Below are positions 1 through 7,994 of a DNA stretch of 64,000 bases, in pieces. Each line of letters starts with the position of its first letter. The first letter of the stretch is position 1. The position numbers were made by a program, and so were the translations under genes. This DNA comes from Microbacterium hydrocarbonoxydans. Its GTDB lineage: Bacteria; Actinomycetota; Actinomycetes; Actinomycetales; Microbacteriaceae. Location: assembly GCF_023715885.1 (NCBI RefSeq), contig NZ_JAMBOY010000001.1:434001-498000 (forward strand). Reading direction: 5' to 3'. The notes beneath the pieces were generated by a model. The model had not been told where the DNA came from. It did not search any database and saw only the letters and a list, made by a program, of their open reading frames with translations.

Positions 1-1709
1 TGCTCCGCCACGAAGACCTCAAGCTCGCGAACGCGACCGGGGTCGGGAACAAGGTCGTGCTCTTCGGCGCCCGCACGGGCGGCGACGGCATCGGCGGCGC
101 CAGCATCCTCGCCTCCGACACCTTCGCCGACGGGGGGCCCACCAAGCGTCCCGCCGTGCAGGTCGGCGACCCGTTCGCCGAGAAGGTGCTCATCGAGTGC
201 TGCCTCGAGCTCTACCGCGGCGAGCTCGTCGAGGCCATCCAGGACCTCGGGGCGGCCGGCATCTCGTGCGCGACCTCCGAGCTCGCGGCCAACGGCAACA
301 GCGGCATGAAGGTCTCGCTCGACAACGTGCTGCTGCGCGACCCGTCGCTCACGGCCGAGGAGATCCTCATGTCGGAGTCGCAGGAGCGCATGATGGCGAT
401 CGTCGCGCCCGAGAAGCTCGACGCGTTCATGGCCGTCGTGAACAAGTGGGAGGTGGAGACCTCCGTGCTCGGCGAGGTCACCGGCGACGGACGCCTCATC
501 ATCGACTGGCAGGGCGAGCGCATCGTCGACGTCGACCCCTCGACCGTCGCAGTCGACGGCCCGGTCTACGACCGCCCGGTCGCGTATCCGACGTGGATCG
601 ACGCGCTCCAGGCGGATGCCGCCGAGAACCTGCCGCGCTCGAACGATCCCGACGTGCTGCGCGAGCAGTTCCTCGCGCTCGTCGCCTCGCCGAACCTCGC
701 CGACACCCGCTGGATCACCAACCAGTACGACTACTACGTGCTCGGCAACACGGCCCTCGCGTTCCCCGACGACGCCGGCATGATCCGCGTCGATGAGGAG
801 TCGGGCCTCGGCTTCGCGATCTCGACCGACGCCAACGGCCGCTACTGCCAGCTCGACCCGTACGCGGGTGCGCAGCTCGCGCTCGCCGAGGCGTACCGCA
901 ACGTCGCCGTCACCGGTGCCGTGCCCACAGCGATCACCGACTGCTTGAACTTCGGCTCCCCCGAGAACCCTGAGGTCATGTGGCAGTTCGGCCAGACCGT
1001 CGACGGCCTCGCGGACGGATGCTACGAGCTCGGCACCCCGGTCACCGGCGGCAACGTCTCGTTCTACAACCAGACCGGCGACGTGCCGATCCACCCGACT
1101 CCGCTCGTCGGCGTGCTCGGCATCATCGACGACGTCTCGCGCCGCATCCCGTCTGGGTGGCAGGACGAAGGCCAGAACATCTACCTGCTCGGCACGACCT
1201 CGACTGAGCTCTCGGGATCGGCGTGGGCCGAGACCGTGCACCAGCACCTCGGCGGTCTGCCTCCGAAGGTCGACCTCGCGGGCGAGAAGCGCCTCGCCGG
1301 TCTGCTCGCGGCGGCGCGCGACGAGTGGCTGATCTCGTCGGCGCACGACGTCTCGGAGGGCGGCCTCGCTCAGGCGCTGGCCGAGGGCGTCTCGCGCTTC
1401 GGCGTCGGCGCGCGCGTCTGGTTGAACGAGATCATCGAGCGGGACGGAGTGGATGCCGCATCCGCGCTGTTCTCGGAGTCGACGGGTCGCGTCATCGTGA
1501 CCGTGCCGCGCGAGGACGACGTGAAGTTCCGCGGACTCTGCGAGGGCCGGAACTACCCCGTCGCCCGCATCGGGGTGACGGACGGCCAGGACGCGAAGCT
1601 CGAGGTGCAGGACGTGTTCACGATCCCCGTCGCCGAGATCCGCGAGCGCTCGCAGGCCACGCTGCCCGCTGCCTTCGGCCCGACCGTCGCGGAGCCGGTC
1701 AGCGCATGA
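1..1709 (+). CDS. purL: PurL, phosphoribosylformylglycinamidine synthase subunit (5' end missing)
   Basis: Makes FGAM from FGAR, ATP and glutamine-derived ammonia, the fourth step of cytosolic de novo purine synthesis, together with PurQ and PurS. The frame is already open at base 3, so the N-terminus lies outside the window; about 568 residues remain of a protein that is usually about 750-770. Visible family marks are [13 protein letters not shown] near the start, [19 protein letters not shown] in the second half and the nucleotide-site motif [17 protein letters not shown]. It ends in TGA inside an ATGA overlap with the next small gene. Purine synthesis appears again at the other end of the window (purA). 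The identification is firm; only the missing 5' part is uncertain. Confidence 0.97.
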   Translation, partial: LRHEDLKLANATGVGNKVVLFGARTGGDGIGGASILASDTFADGGPTKRPAVQVGDPFAEKVLIECCLELYRGELVEAIQDLGAAGISCATSELAANGNSGMKVSLDNVLLRDPSLTAEEILMSESQERMMAIVAPEKLDAFMAVVNKWEVETSVLGEVTGDGRLIIDWQGERIVDVDPSTVAVDGPVYDRPVAYPTWIDALQADAAENLPRSNDPDVLREQFLALVASPNLADTRWITNQYDYYVLGNTALAFPDDAGMIRVDEESGLGFAISTDANGRYCQLDPYAGAQLALAEAYRNVAVTGAVPTAITDCLNFGSPENPEVMWQFGQTVDGLADGCYELGTPVTGGNVSFYNQTGDVPIHPTPLVGVLGIIDDVSRRIPSGWQDEGQNIYLLGTTSTELSGSAWAETVHQHLGGLPPKVDLAGEKRLAGLLAAARDEWLISSAHDVSEGGLAQALAEGVSRFGVGARVWLNEIIERDGVDAASALFSESTGRVIVTVPREDDVKFRGLCEGRNYPVARIGVTDGQDAKLEVQDVFTIPVAEIRERSQATLPAAFGPTVAEPVSA

Positions 1710-1852
1710 GCGAGCTGAGCCGCCCCGACGACGACTACGGCGATCTCGGCGAGCGCCGCAATCGCCGCATCCGCGTGGTCGCGTGGGTCGTGATCGTGGC
1801 TCTGCTGCTCGGCGGTGGCGGCGCGACCGTGATCACGCTCCTTCTCGGCTGA
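1706..1852 (+). CDS. Small single-pass membrane protein
   Basis: Forty-eight residues starting at the ATG of an ATGA overlap with the purL stop, so it is translationally coupled to purL. The N-terminal half is charged and acidic then basic ([16 protein letters not shown]), and the C-terminal half is one hydrophobic helix ([25 protein letters not shown]). The order charged-then-helix with arginines just before the helix suggests an N-in topology. I do not recognise a family. A strong hairpin follows 44 bases downstream, which supports this as the last gene of the purL transcript. Confidence 0.7.
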   Translation: MSELSRPDDDYGDLGERRNRRIRVVAWVVIVALLLGGGGATVITLLLG

Positions 1853-1896
1853 CCCCCGGGTGCACTCCCGACGGGGCCACGCCCGTCGACACGGGT

Positions 1897-1926
1897 GGGG
1901 GGTGACCGCCCGAGCGGCCACCCCCC
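1897..1926 (+). terminator. Hairpin terminator candidate after purL operon
   Basis: An 8-bp arm GGGGGGTG (1897-1904) pairs with CACCCCCC (1919-1926). Inside it CCGC (1906-1909) pairs with GCGG (1914-1917) around a CCGA loop. There is no U-tract, which is usual for actinobacterial terminators. The rest of 1853-2083 shows no gene. Confidence 0.6.
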
Positions 1927-2083
1927 TCCGGTTCCGAGGGGAGGTCTCGTCACCGGAACAGGCTCGGTCCCGCACTGAGCCTCTTGTCGACCACGCCCTA
2001 CGGGGAGCGGGGCCGACGATCGAGGTCCGGCGCCGGCACCGGTCCTCGACGATCGACGGGACTCGGGAGTCCCGCGTCAGTTC

Positions 2084-2494
2084 TCAGCGCGACGCAGCGC
2101 CCTCGCGCAGCAGGTCGCGGATCTCCACGAGGAGCTCCGCCTCGGTCGGCGCGATGACCTCGACGACCGCGGGCTTGCGTGCCGCCTGCCGGGCCTTCCA
2201 CGTGTTCATCGGCAGCACGAAGACGAAGTACACGACCAGCGCCACGGCGAAGAAGGCGATGACCGCCGAGAGCAGGTCGCCGAGCGGGAACGTCACCTCG
2301 TTGCCGTAGATGTTGGTGAGCTTCGGTCCGAACTTCCCGGTGGCGTCGGCCTCGAACACGAGCCCGACGAGCGGGGTGATGATGCTCGCGACGACCGCGT
2401 TGACGATGGCCGTGAACGCGGAGCCGATGACGACGGCGACGGCGAGGTCGATCACATTGCCCTGCGCGATGAATTCCTTGAACCCCTTGATCAT
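2084..2494 (-). CDS. mscL: MscL, large-conductance mechanosensitive channel
   Basis: Pentameric inner-membrane channel that opens on hypo-osmotic shock and releases solutes. 136 residues, the usual length. The amphipathic N-terminus MIKGFKEFIAQGNVIDLAVAVVIG leads straight into TM1; a periplasmic loop (FGPKLTNIYGNEVTFPLGDL) and TM2 (AVIAFFAVALVVYFVFVLPMN) follow, then a charged cytoplasmic helix ending EIRDLLREGAASR. The ATG at 2494 is chosen because GGGGGAC lies just upstream and the family begins this way; longer in-frame starts would add unrelated residues. It is monocistronic. Two osmoprotectant importers elsewhere in the window fit the same osmotic theme, without any sign of linkage. Confidence 0.95.
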   Translation of the reverse strand: MIKGFKEFIAQGNVIDLAVAVVIGSAFTAIVNAVVASIITPLVGLVFEADATGKFGPKLTNIYGNEVTFPLGDLLSAVIAFFAVALVVYFVFVLPMNTWKARQAARKPAVVEVIAPTEAELLVEIRDLLREGAASR

Positions 2495-2709
2495 GGTGTC
2501 CCCCAATGCAGAAATCGGCCCCAGCCGAGAAGGAAGTGGTGGGGCGAATGCCCCGATGACATCCGACGCGCGATGCACGATCGGATGCCCGACATTCAAC
2601 CGCACTCCGCGTTCACGATTTCCGGTCGAATTGTGTGAACATCGGCTCGATCGCCCGCTTTTCCGGGAAATGATCGTGTGCGAATGCGTCGATTTCATCT
2701 CGGTATATT

Positions 2710-2731
2710 GCGGCCATGGCCCGATGGCCGC
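2710..2731 (-). terminator. Hairpin terminator candidate after the TetR gene
   Basis: GCGGCCAT (2710-2717) and ATGGCCGC (2724-2731) form a perfect 8-bp stem with a 6-base loop 12 bases beyond the TetR stop. Read on the minus strand it is followed by AATATA. The remainder of 2495-2743 holds the mscL upstream region, including an inverted GTTCAC/GTGAAC pair around 2612-2641, and no gene. Confidence 0.55.
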
Positions 2732-2743
2732 ACGAAAGGGGAT

Positions 2744-3316
2744 TCAGTGCGAGAACAGAAAGCGCGTCAGTCGCACCACCGCGGCGGTGTCGTGCTCCTC
2801 GCGTCCGAGCGATTCCACGATGATGGCCCCGAGGATCGCCCGCCCGAGCTGCTCCACCGGAGCGTCGGCGGCGAGCTGCCCGTCGCGGATGCCGCCGTGC
2901 AGCCGCTCTGTCAGGTACTTCTCCACCCCGAGGCTCTCGCCCAGGTGTGCGCCGACGCCGGCATCCTCGGTCGCCGCGGCGACCAGAGATCGCAGCAGCG
3001 CGCCGCCTTCGGGCTCGTCGAGGATCGAGAGGACGCTGCGCAGCCACGTCTCGACGTCGGCGCCGAGATCACCGGTGTCGGGCACGACGAAGTCGACGGG
3101 GATCAGCCGACCCTCCGCCAGGCACTCGCCGATCAGCGCACCCCGCGACGGCCACCAGCGATAGATCGTCTGCTTGCCGACACCGGCTTCCTTCGCGATC
3201 CCCTCGATCGTGAGCCGATCGTAGCCGCGGTTGTGGAAGAGCCGGGCGGTCGCATCGAGGATAGCCTCACGGGCAGCCGTGCTGCGCACGGGCCCGCTCC
3301 GATGCTCGTTCACCAC
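2744..3316 (-). CDS. TetR/AcrR-family transcriptional regulator
   Basis: 190 residues. The N-terminal DNA-binding domain has the family pattern AAREAILDATARLFHNRGYDRLTIEGIAKEAGVGKQTIYRWWPSRGALI (helices 1-4, roughly residues 13-62). The C-terminal half is a helical ligand/dimer domain with no clear ligand type. The GTG at 3316 is preferred over the GTG three bases later because a TATCCT hexamer ends exactly six bases before it, as in other apparently leaderless genes here. It is divergent from the MMPL exporter at 3386 with a 69-bp gap, the usual arrangement for a local repressor of an efflux pump. That control is inferred. Confidence 0.9.
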   Translation of the reverse strand: MVNEHRSGPVRSTAAREAILDATARLFHNRGYDRLTIEGIAKEAGVGKQTIYRWWPSRGALIGECLAEGRLIPVDFVVPDTGDLGADVETWLRSVLSILDEPEGGALLRSLVAAATEDAGVGAHLGESLGVEKYLTERLHGGIRDGQLAADAPVEQLGRAILGAIIVESLGREEHDTAAVVRLTRFLFSH

Positions 3317-3322
3317 GTGTTC

Positions 3323-3380
3323 AGGATAACCACAGAACTCTAGACGAGACGCACCGTATGCTCTTGTTGACTGAAGGAGA
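3323..3380. promoter_or_regulatory. Divergent promoter region, TetR / MMPL
   Basis: Minus strand: TATCCT (complement of 3323-3328) sits six bases before the TetR GTG and looks like a -10 element of a leaderless mRNA. Plus strand: GAAGGAGA (3373-3380) is a good ribosome-binding site five bases before the TTG at 3386, and decides that start. No clear operator dyad is visible, though CACGTG lies at 3314-3319 over the TetR start. Confidence 0.5.
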
Positions 3381-3385
3381 TCGCG

Positions 3386-5965
3386 TTGGCCTCACTGCTG
3401 TACCGCCTGGGTTCGCTCGCTGCTCGTCGCGCGTGGGCGGTGGTCGTCACCTGGATCGTGCTCCTCGGCATCGGAGTCGGCGCGTTCCTCGGACTCGGCG
3501 GCGCGCTGAGCAACAGCTTCGACATCCCCGGCACCGCGTCCGGGGCCGTCACCGACCAGCTCGCGGAGAAGCTCCCCGACACCGCGGGAGGCACCGGCAC
3601 CGTCGTGTATCGCACGACCGACGGCTCGGCCTTCACCGACGAGCAGAAGAAGGAGATCTCCGCCCTCGCGGCGAGCGCGGAGGATCTCGACGGCGTCGCC
3701 TCGGTCGTCGATCCGTTCGCGACCCAGGCGGAGCAAGCAGACCAGGCCGCGCAGCTCGCTGACGGAGAGAAGCAGATCGCCGACGGTCGCGCTCAGTTGG
3801 AGGCCGGTCAGACGCAGATCGACGACGGCCGCGCGCAGCTGCAGTCCGGGCTCGACCAGCTCACCGCCGCCCGCGCGCAGGCCGAGGCCGGCGGCGCCCC
3901 CTCCGCTCAGCTGGCCGCCCTCGACGCGCAGCTCGCCGGACTGAACGCCCAGCTCGCCCAGCTCGATGCCCAGCAGAAGACGCTCGACGAGTCGCGGACG
4001 GAACTGGAGGAGAACGAGAAGCAGGTCGAACTCGGCTCGACGCTCCTCGACCTCGCGAACGGCATCGGCGTCGTCTCGGACGACGGCTCGACCGCCATCG
4101 TCAACGTCTCGTTCGAGGATCCCCGCCTCGAGCTCTCCGAGGAGGTCAAGCAGGGCACGATCGCGCACTTCGCCGACTCGCCCGTCGACGGCGTCGAGGT
4201 CGACTTCGGCACCGACATCGCTCAGGGCGTCCCCGAGATCTTCGGCGTGGGCGAGGCGATCGGCCTGGCCATCGCCGCCATCGTGCTCATCGTGATGCTC
4301 GGCTCGCTGCTCGCGGCATCCTTCCCGATCATCACCGCTGTCGTCGGCGTGGGCGTCGGCGTCACGGCATCCCTCGCCTTCTCCGGCGTGGTCGACATGG
4401 CGTCGGTGACTCCGGTGCTCGGCGTCATGCTCGGACTCGCCGTCGGCATCGACTACTCGCTCTTCATCGTCAACAGACACCGCAAGCAGCTGCTCGCCGG
4501 ATCGCCCGTGCAGGAGTCGATCGGCCTCGCAACCGGCACGTCGGGAACCGCCGTCGTGTTCGCCGGCTCCACCGTGATCGTCGCGCTGCTCGCGCTCAAC
4601 ATCACCGGCGTGCCGTTCCTCGGCCTCATGGGCACCGTCGGCGCCGCCTGCGTCGCGGTCGCCGTGCTCGTCGCGATCACGCTGACCCCGGCGCTGCTCG
4701 GACTCGCCGGCACGAGGCTGCTCGGCCGCAAGGCCCGGGCCGCCATGGGCCAGCCGCACGCCGCCGGCAAGCCCGTGAAGCGCATGTCCACTCTGCGGGC
4801 GATCGTCACGGTGCTCGTCAGCGTCGTCGCGCTGCTGGTCGTCGCCATTCCCTCGATGTCGATGCGCCTCGGTCTTCCCGACGGATCGAGCGAGCCCACC
4901 GACTCGACCAGCTACCGCGCCTACCAGACCGTCGACGAGCAGTTCGGCGAAGGCGCGAACGGCCCACTGCTCGTCACGGCGTCGCTCGACGACGCGGTCA
5001 GCGACGACGATCTGCTCGCGACCCAGGTCGAGGTCGCGCAGAAGCTCGCGGATCAGGAGGATGTCGTCGCCGTCGCGCCGATCGCCGCATCCGACGACAA
5101 TTCCCTGCTGGCGTTCCAGGTGCTCCCGGCTGAGGGGCCCAACAGCGCCTCGACCGAGAAGCTCGTGCAGGACATCCGCTCGCTTCCGTCGGCTGACGGC
5201 ATCACGCTCGGTGTGGCCGGCCAGGCTGCGATCAACATCGACATCTCCGAGTCACTCGCCGGCGTGCTGCCGATCTACCTCGTCGTCGTGGTCGGACTCT
5301 CCCTGCTCATCATGATCGTCGTGTTCCGGTCGCTGCTCGTGCCGCTCATCGCCACCGGTGGATTCGTGCTGTCGCTCTTCGCGACCTACGGCCTGACCGT
5401 CGCGGTGTTCCAGTTCGGGTGGGGGGCGGAGCTCATCGGACTGCACAGCACGGGGCCGATCCTCAGCTTCCTGCCGGTGATCCTCGTCGGCATCCTGTTC
5501 GGACTCGCGATGGATTACCAGCTGTTCCTCGCCTCGGGCATGCGCGAGGCGTACGTCCACGGCGCGAGCGCGCGGGACGCCGTCGCCCAGGGCTTCCGCG
5601 CCGGCCGCTCGGTCGTCATCGCCGCAGCGCTCATCATGGTGTCGGTCTTCGGCGGGTTCATCTTCTCGGAGTCGACCATCATCCGCTCGATCGGCTTCGG
5701 CCTCGCCTTCGGGGTGCTGCTCGACGCGTTCGTCGTGCGGATGCTGCTCATGCCCGCTCTCATGCACCTGCTCGGGCGCTCGGCCTGGTGGCTGCCGCGG
5801 TGGCTCGACCGCATCGTCCCGAACGTCGACATGGAGGGCGCGGCGCTCGAGCGCGACCACCCCTCGGTGCACACCGACACGGTGACCGTCGCCGATCCGG
5901 AGGGCGCGTCGGCGCCCGCCCCCGGGACGCGGCGGGCGCGTCGCGAGCGGGGCGAGCGGGGCTGA
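3386..5965 (+). CDS. MMPL-family RND-type transporter
   Basis: 859-residue inner-membrane exporter of the MMPL/RND superfamily, which moves lipids or hydrophobic drugs using the proton gradient. TM1 (WAVVVTWIVLLGIGVGAFLGL) is followed by a large extracytoplasmic loop. The loop carries a long heptad-like stretch (residues about 125-215: LADGEKQIADGRAQL and similar, rich in Ala, Gln and Asp) probably forming a coiled coil. A five-helix bundle follows with the motif GLAVGIDYSLFIVNRHR, then a second loop and a second bundle with GLAMDYQLFLASGMREAY. The C-terminal tail is charged and low in complexity. The start is TTG with a strong Shine-Dalgarno. A divergent TetR gene probably regulates it. Substrate unknown. 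Confidence 0.9.
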   Translation: MASLLYRLGSLAARRAWAVVVTWIVLLGIGVGAFLGLGGALSNSFDIPGTASGAVTDQLAEKLPDTAGGTGTVVYRTTDGSAFTDEQKKEISALAASAEDLDGVASVVDPFATQAEQADQAAQLADGEKQIADGRAQLEAGQTQIDDGRAQLQSGLDQLTAARAQAEAGGAPSAQLAALDAQLAGLNAQLAQLDAQQKTLDESRTELEENEKQVELGSTLLDLANGIGVVSDDGSTAIVNVSFEDPRLELSEEVKQGTIAHFADSPVDGVEVDFGTDIAQGVPEIFGVGEAIGLAIAAIVLIVMLGSLLAASFPIITAVVGVGVGVTASLAFSGVVDMASVTPVLGVMLGLAVGIDYSLFIVNRHRKQLLAGSPVQESIGLATGTSGTAVVFAGSTVIVALLALNITGVPFLGLMGTVGAACVAVAVLVAITLTPALLGLAGTRLLGRKARAAMGQPHAAGKPVKRMSTLRAIVTVLVSVVALLVVAIPSMSMRLGLPDGSSEPTDSTSYRAYQTVDEQFGEGANGPLLVTASLDDAVSDDDLLATQVEVAQKLADQEDVVAVAPIAASDDNSLLAFQVLPAEGPNSASTEKLVQDIRSLPSADGITLGVAGQAAINIDISESLAGVLPIYLVVVVGLSLLIMIVVFRSLLVPLIATGGFVLSLFATYGLTVAVFQFGWGAELIGLHSTGPILSFLPVILVGILFGLAMDYQLFLASGMREAYVHGASARDAVAQGFRAGRSVVIAAALIMVSVFGGFIFSESTIIRSIGFGLAFGVLLDAFVVRMLLMPALMHLLGRSAWWLPRWLDRIVPNVDMEGAALERDHPSVHTDTVTVADPEGASAPAPGTRRARRERGERG

Positions 5966-6001
5966 CGCGCCGCGCTCGGCATCCGCCCTTCTGCAGGTCG
6001 G

Positions 6002-6050
6002 GAACCCGCCTGCATGCCGAATCGTTCCATCTCGGCATGCAGGCGGGTTC
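6002..6050 (+). terminator. Perfect 19-bp hairpin downstream of the MMPL gene
   Basis: Arms 6002-6020 and 6032-6050 are perfect reverse complements (GAACCCGCCTGCATGCCGA on the left) around an 11-base loop, 36 bases after the MMPL stop. TTT follows. A third copy of part of the arm, GGCATGCAG, occurs at 6054-6062. A terminator role fits the position, though the stem is longer than termination needs. Confidence 0.6.
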
Positions 6051-6082
6051 TTTGGCATGCAGTCTGGGTCGGCCCGGTCGGA

Positions 6083-6118
6083 CGGCTGACGGAATCCCGG
6101 ATGGCGGGACAGATGCCG
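6083..6118. repeat. Palindromic direct repeat, upstream copy (flanks cupin gene)
   Basis: 36 bases beginning CGGCTGACGGA that recur at 6558-6593 with four substitutions in the same orientation. This copy also has a partial inverted partner to its right (GATCCGCCAGCCG, 6120-6132), giving an imperfect hairpin. With its twin it brackets the cupin gene. Confidence 0.65.
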
Positions 6119-6216
6119 GTGATCCGCCAGCCGGCCGGGGAAACGCCAGCCATGCGGGCGCGAGCGGGTGGTGGGAGCGGATGCGGGGCGGTAGCCTCGG
6201 CGTGCGAGGAGGCGCC

Positions 6217-6540
6217 ATGACGACCCAGCCCACGGATATCGGCCCGGACGAGAACATCGAGGGGTACCTGATCGGTTCGCCCGTGAGCCTGATCCGGGAG
6301 TTCACGGCGGTGCCGGGGTCGGGGCCACGGCTGCACCGGCATCCGTACGTCGAGACGTTCCTCGTTCACTCAGGGCGGGCGCTGTTCACGCTCGGCGACG
6401 ACCAGGTCGTCGTCGAAGGCGGACAGGTCATCGCCGCGCCCGCACTCCTTGCACACCGATTCGAGGTGCTCGACGGCGGAACATACAACGCGACGCACAT
6501 TCACGCCAGCGACCGGTTCGTGACGGAGTGGCTCGAGTAG
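6217..6540 (+). CDS. Small single-domain cupin protein
   Basis: 107 residues. A metal-binding cupin motif 1 is visible: LHRHPYVETF gives His40, His42 and Glu46. Motif 2 (GGQVIAAPALLAHRFEVLDGG) supplies the fourth histidine. The ATG at 6217 follows GAGGAGG at a good distance. Such small cupins can be sugar or metabolite isomerases, dioxygenases or sensor domains; nothing here decides which. The gene stands alone, framed by two copies of a palindromic 36-base repeat, so it may have been inserted as a unit (inference). No transposase is present. Confidence 0.85.
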   Translation: MTTQPTDIGPDENIEGYLIGSPVSLIREFTAVPGSGPRLHRHPYVETFLVHSGRALFTLGDDQVVVEGGQVIAAPALLAHRFEVLDGGTYNATHIHASDRFVTEWLE

Positions 6541-6557
6541 GTCTCGCCGAGCTCGCA

Positions 6558-6627
6558 CGGCTGACGGATCCCCGGATGGCGGGTCGGATGCCGCTGCGAG
6601 GCCGCGCATCCGAGGGATCGTCAGCCG
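6558..6627. repeat. Palindromic direct repeat, downstream copy (flanks cupin gene)
   Basis: The first 36 bases match 6083-6118. The copy continues to 6627, where ATCCGAGGGATCGTCAGCCG is an imperfect reverse complement of its start, so the whole 70 bases can fold into one hairpin. It lies 17 bases after the cupin stop and could also act as a terminator. Confidence 0.65.
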
Positions 6628-6674
6628 AATGGACCGGGCCGCAGGTGCCGGAAGCCGATGTCAGCGGGGCGGCG

Positions 6675-6680
6675 TAGGGT
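6675..6680 (+). promoter_or_regulatory. TAGGGT -10-like element, leaderless start of the DksA/TraR gene
   Basis: TAGGGT ends six bases before the ATG at 6687 and no Shine-Dalgarno is present, so transcription probably begins at the start codon. This favours 6687 over the upstream in-frame GTG at 6681. Confidence 0.5.
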
Positions 6681-6686
6681 GTGCGG

Positions 6687-7037
6687 ATGACGTCTTACCC
6701 GCGGGCACTTCTCGAAAGGCTGCACGCCGACGCGCTCGCCCGGGTGGAGTCGACGAGGGCGACGCTCGGTCAGCTCACGCATGACCGAGCGGGGTCGAAC
6801 GACGACGACGAGCACGATCCCGAAGGCGTCACGCTGTCATCGGAGTGGTCGCGCTTGACCGGGTTGGCCGAGGCCGCGGCATCCGAGCTCCGGCAGGTCG
6901 ACGAGGCGATGGACCGGCTGGATGCGGGAACGTACGGCCTCTGCGCGCACTGCGGCCGACCGATCCCCGCGGCGCGTCTGGAGGTGCGACCGTTCGCCAC
7001 CCACTGCGTCGCGTGCGCGGAGAAGCTCGGGCGCTGA
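6687..7037 (+). CDS. TraR/DksA-type zinc-finger protein
   Basis: 116 residues. An N-terminal helical region (LLERLHADALARVESTRATLGQL, then a charged stretch and EAAASELRQVDEAMDRLDAGTYG) ends in a four-cysteine zinc finger: CAHC near residue 84 and CVAC near residue 105. This is the DksA/TraR C4 pattern. In proteobacteria the family binds the RNA polymerase secondary channel; the actinobacterial versions are shorter and mostly uncharacterised, so a transcription role is only inferred. Monocistronic, with an apparently leaderless start. Confidence 0.88.
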   Translation: MTSYPRALLERLHADALARVESTRATLGQLTHDRAGSNDDDEHDPEGVTLSSEWSRLTGLAEAAASELRQVDEAMDRLDAGTYGLCAHCGRPIPAARLEVRPFATHCVACAEKLGR

Positions 7038-7054
7038 GGGGTTTCGCGGAGGGC

Positions 7055-7145
7055 ACCGCGTTTCGTCTCGCTCGCTCAACGACCAGGGGCGACGGCCTCC
7101 GCGTGCCCAGACCTCGCGAGGGAGGCGCTCGGCTCGCTCAATGAC
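7055..7145. repeat. Degenerate copy of the CTCGCTCAACGACC repeat
   Basis: The 3' arm of the larger palindromes at 16123-16221 and 26747-26846 appears as CGCGTTTCGTCTCG and CTCGCTCAACGACC (7057-7084). A decayed second arm (CTCGCTCAATGACCGGGG) ends near 7150. The matching left arm is missing, so this looks like a decaying copy. Region 7038-7187 has no gene. Confidence 0.65.
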
Positions 7146-7187
7146 CGGGGTACACCGGAAGACCGCCGGAAGTAGGCTGAGGGCATC

Positions 7188-7994
7188 ATGGACGAGTTCA
7201 TCCGCGGTTTCTGGGTCTTCGCCGGCAGCTACTGGTGGCTCATCTTCCCCATCATGGGCATGGCCGGCGGAGCCGCGAAGGCCTGGGAGCGCAGCGCGAA
7301 GCGCCGGCATGAGCGCCGTCTCGAGACCCTGCGCGTCAAAGCCGAGCTCAAGGCGGCTCAGGTCGAAGCCCGTGGCGGCAGACGCCTCGGCCCCTCGGTC
7401 GTCGACACGACGGCGCCTCCGGTCGCATCGAACACCCTGCTCGAGCGACTCTTCGCCGAGCACGACGAGATCACCGCGCGCTGGCTCGACTACGAGCTCG
7501 ATGTGGCGAAGCTCATCGCCTTCCCCGCGATGAGCGACGGCCGCCAGCCGCTCGTCGCCGCGTTCCTGCGGGCGAAGCGGACGGCTGACGCGCTGCGACC
7601 GGCCTCAGCCGACGCGTCGGTCACCGAGCAGCAGGTGTCGGAGTACCTCGACGCGGTCGGCGCCTACGCCGTGGCGTTCGAGGTGGCCGAGAAGGATGCC
7701 AGGCGGCTGCGCGACTCGACGTTCTCCGAGCCGGAGCGCAAGCGCCTCGACCGTGCGCAGCAGCTGCTCAAGGTCGCGGTCGACGAATCGGCCACGCAGG
7801 CCGAGCGGAACATCGCCTACAAGCGGGTGCGCGACGAGCTCGACGGACTGATCCTGCTCAGCGACGAGGCCGTGCAGGTGCTCGAGAAGCAGGTGGCGAA
7901 GGAGCTGCCCGCGCAGCCGGCCGCGGCCCCGGATGCTCCGGAATCGCATCCCGAACCCGAGCGGATGCCGCTGCGCCGCGACGAGGCATCATGA
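7188..7994 (+). CDS. Membrane-anchored coiled-coil protein, function unknown
   Basis: 268 residues. One N-terminal membrane helix (GFWVFAGSYWWLIFPIMGMAGGAA, about residues 7-30) precedes a basic, highly charged helical region (KAWERSAKRRHERRLETLRVKAELKAAQVEARG). Two further soluble helical segments and a Pro/Ala/Glu-rich tail follow. I do not recognise a family; the second half is predicted to be almost all helix and is likely cytoplasmic. It starts after GAGGGCATC and overlaps the next gene by four bases (ATGA), so it is co-translated with the SMP-30-like gene and probably with the SDR gene. Confidence 0.8.
   Translation: MDEFIRGFWVFAGSYWWLIFPIMGMAGGAAKAWERSAKRRHERRLETLRVKAELKAAQVEARGGRRLGPSVVDTTAPPVASNTLLERLFAEHDEITARWLDYELDVAKLIAFPAMSDGRQPLVAAFLRAKRTADALRPASADASVTEQQVSEYLDAVGAYAVAFEVAEKDARRLRDSTFSEPERKRLDRAQQLLKVAVDESATQAERNIAYKRVRDELDGLILLSDEAVQVLEKQVAKELPAQPAAAPDAPESHPEPERMPLRRDEAS

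Noticed and set aside
3392..4759. Long minus-strand open frame opposite the MMPL gene
   Set aside because: Composition is dominated by Glu, Arg, Gly, Asp and Leu with no domain; it mirrors the repetitive coiled-coil region of the exporter.
6083..6627. Insertion sequence around the cupin gene
   Set aside because: Repeats are present but there is no transposase and no target-site duplication that I can see.
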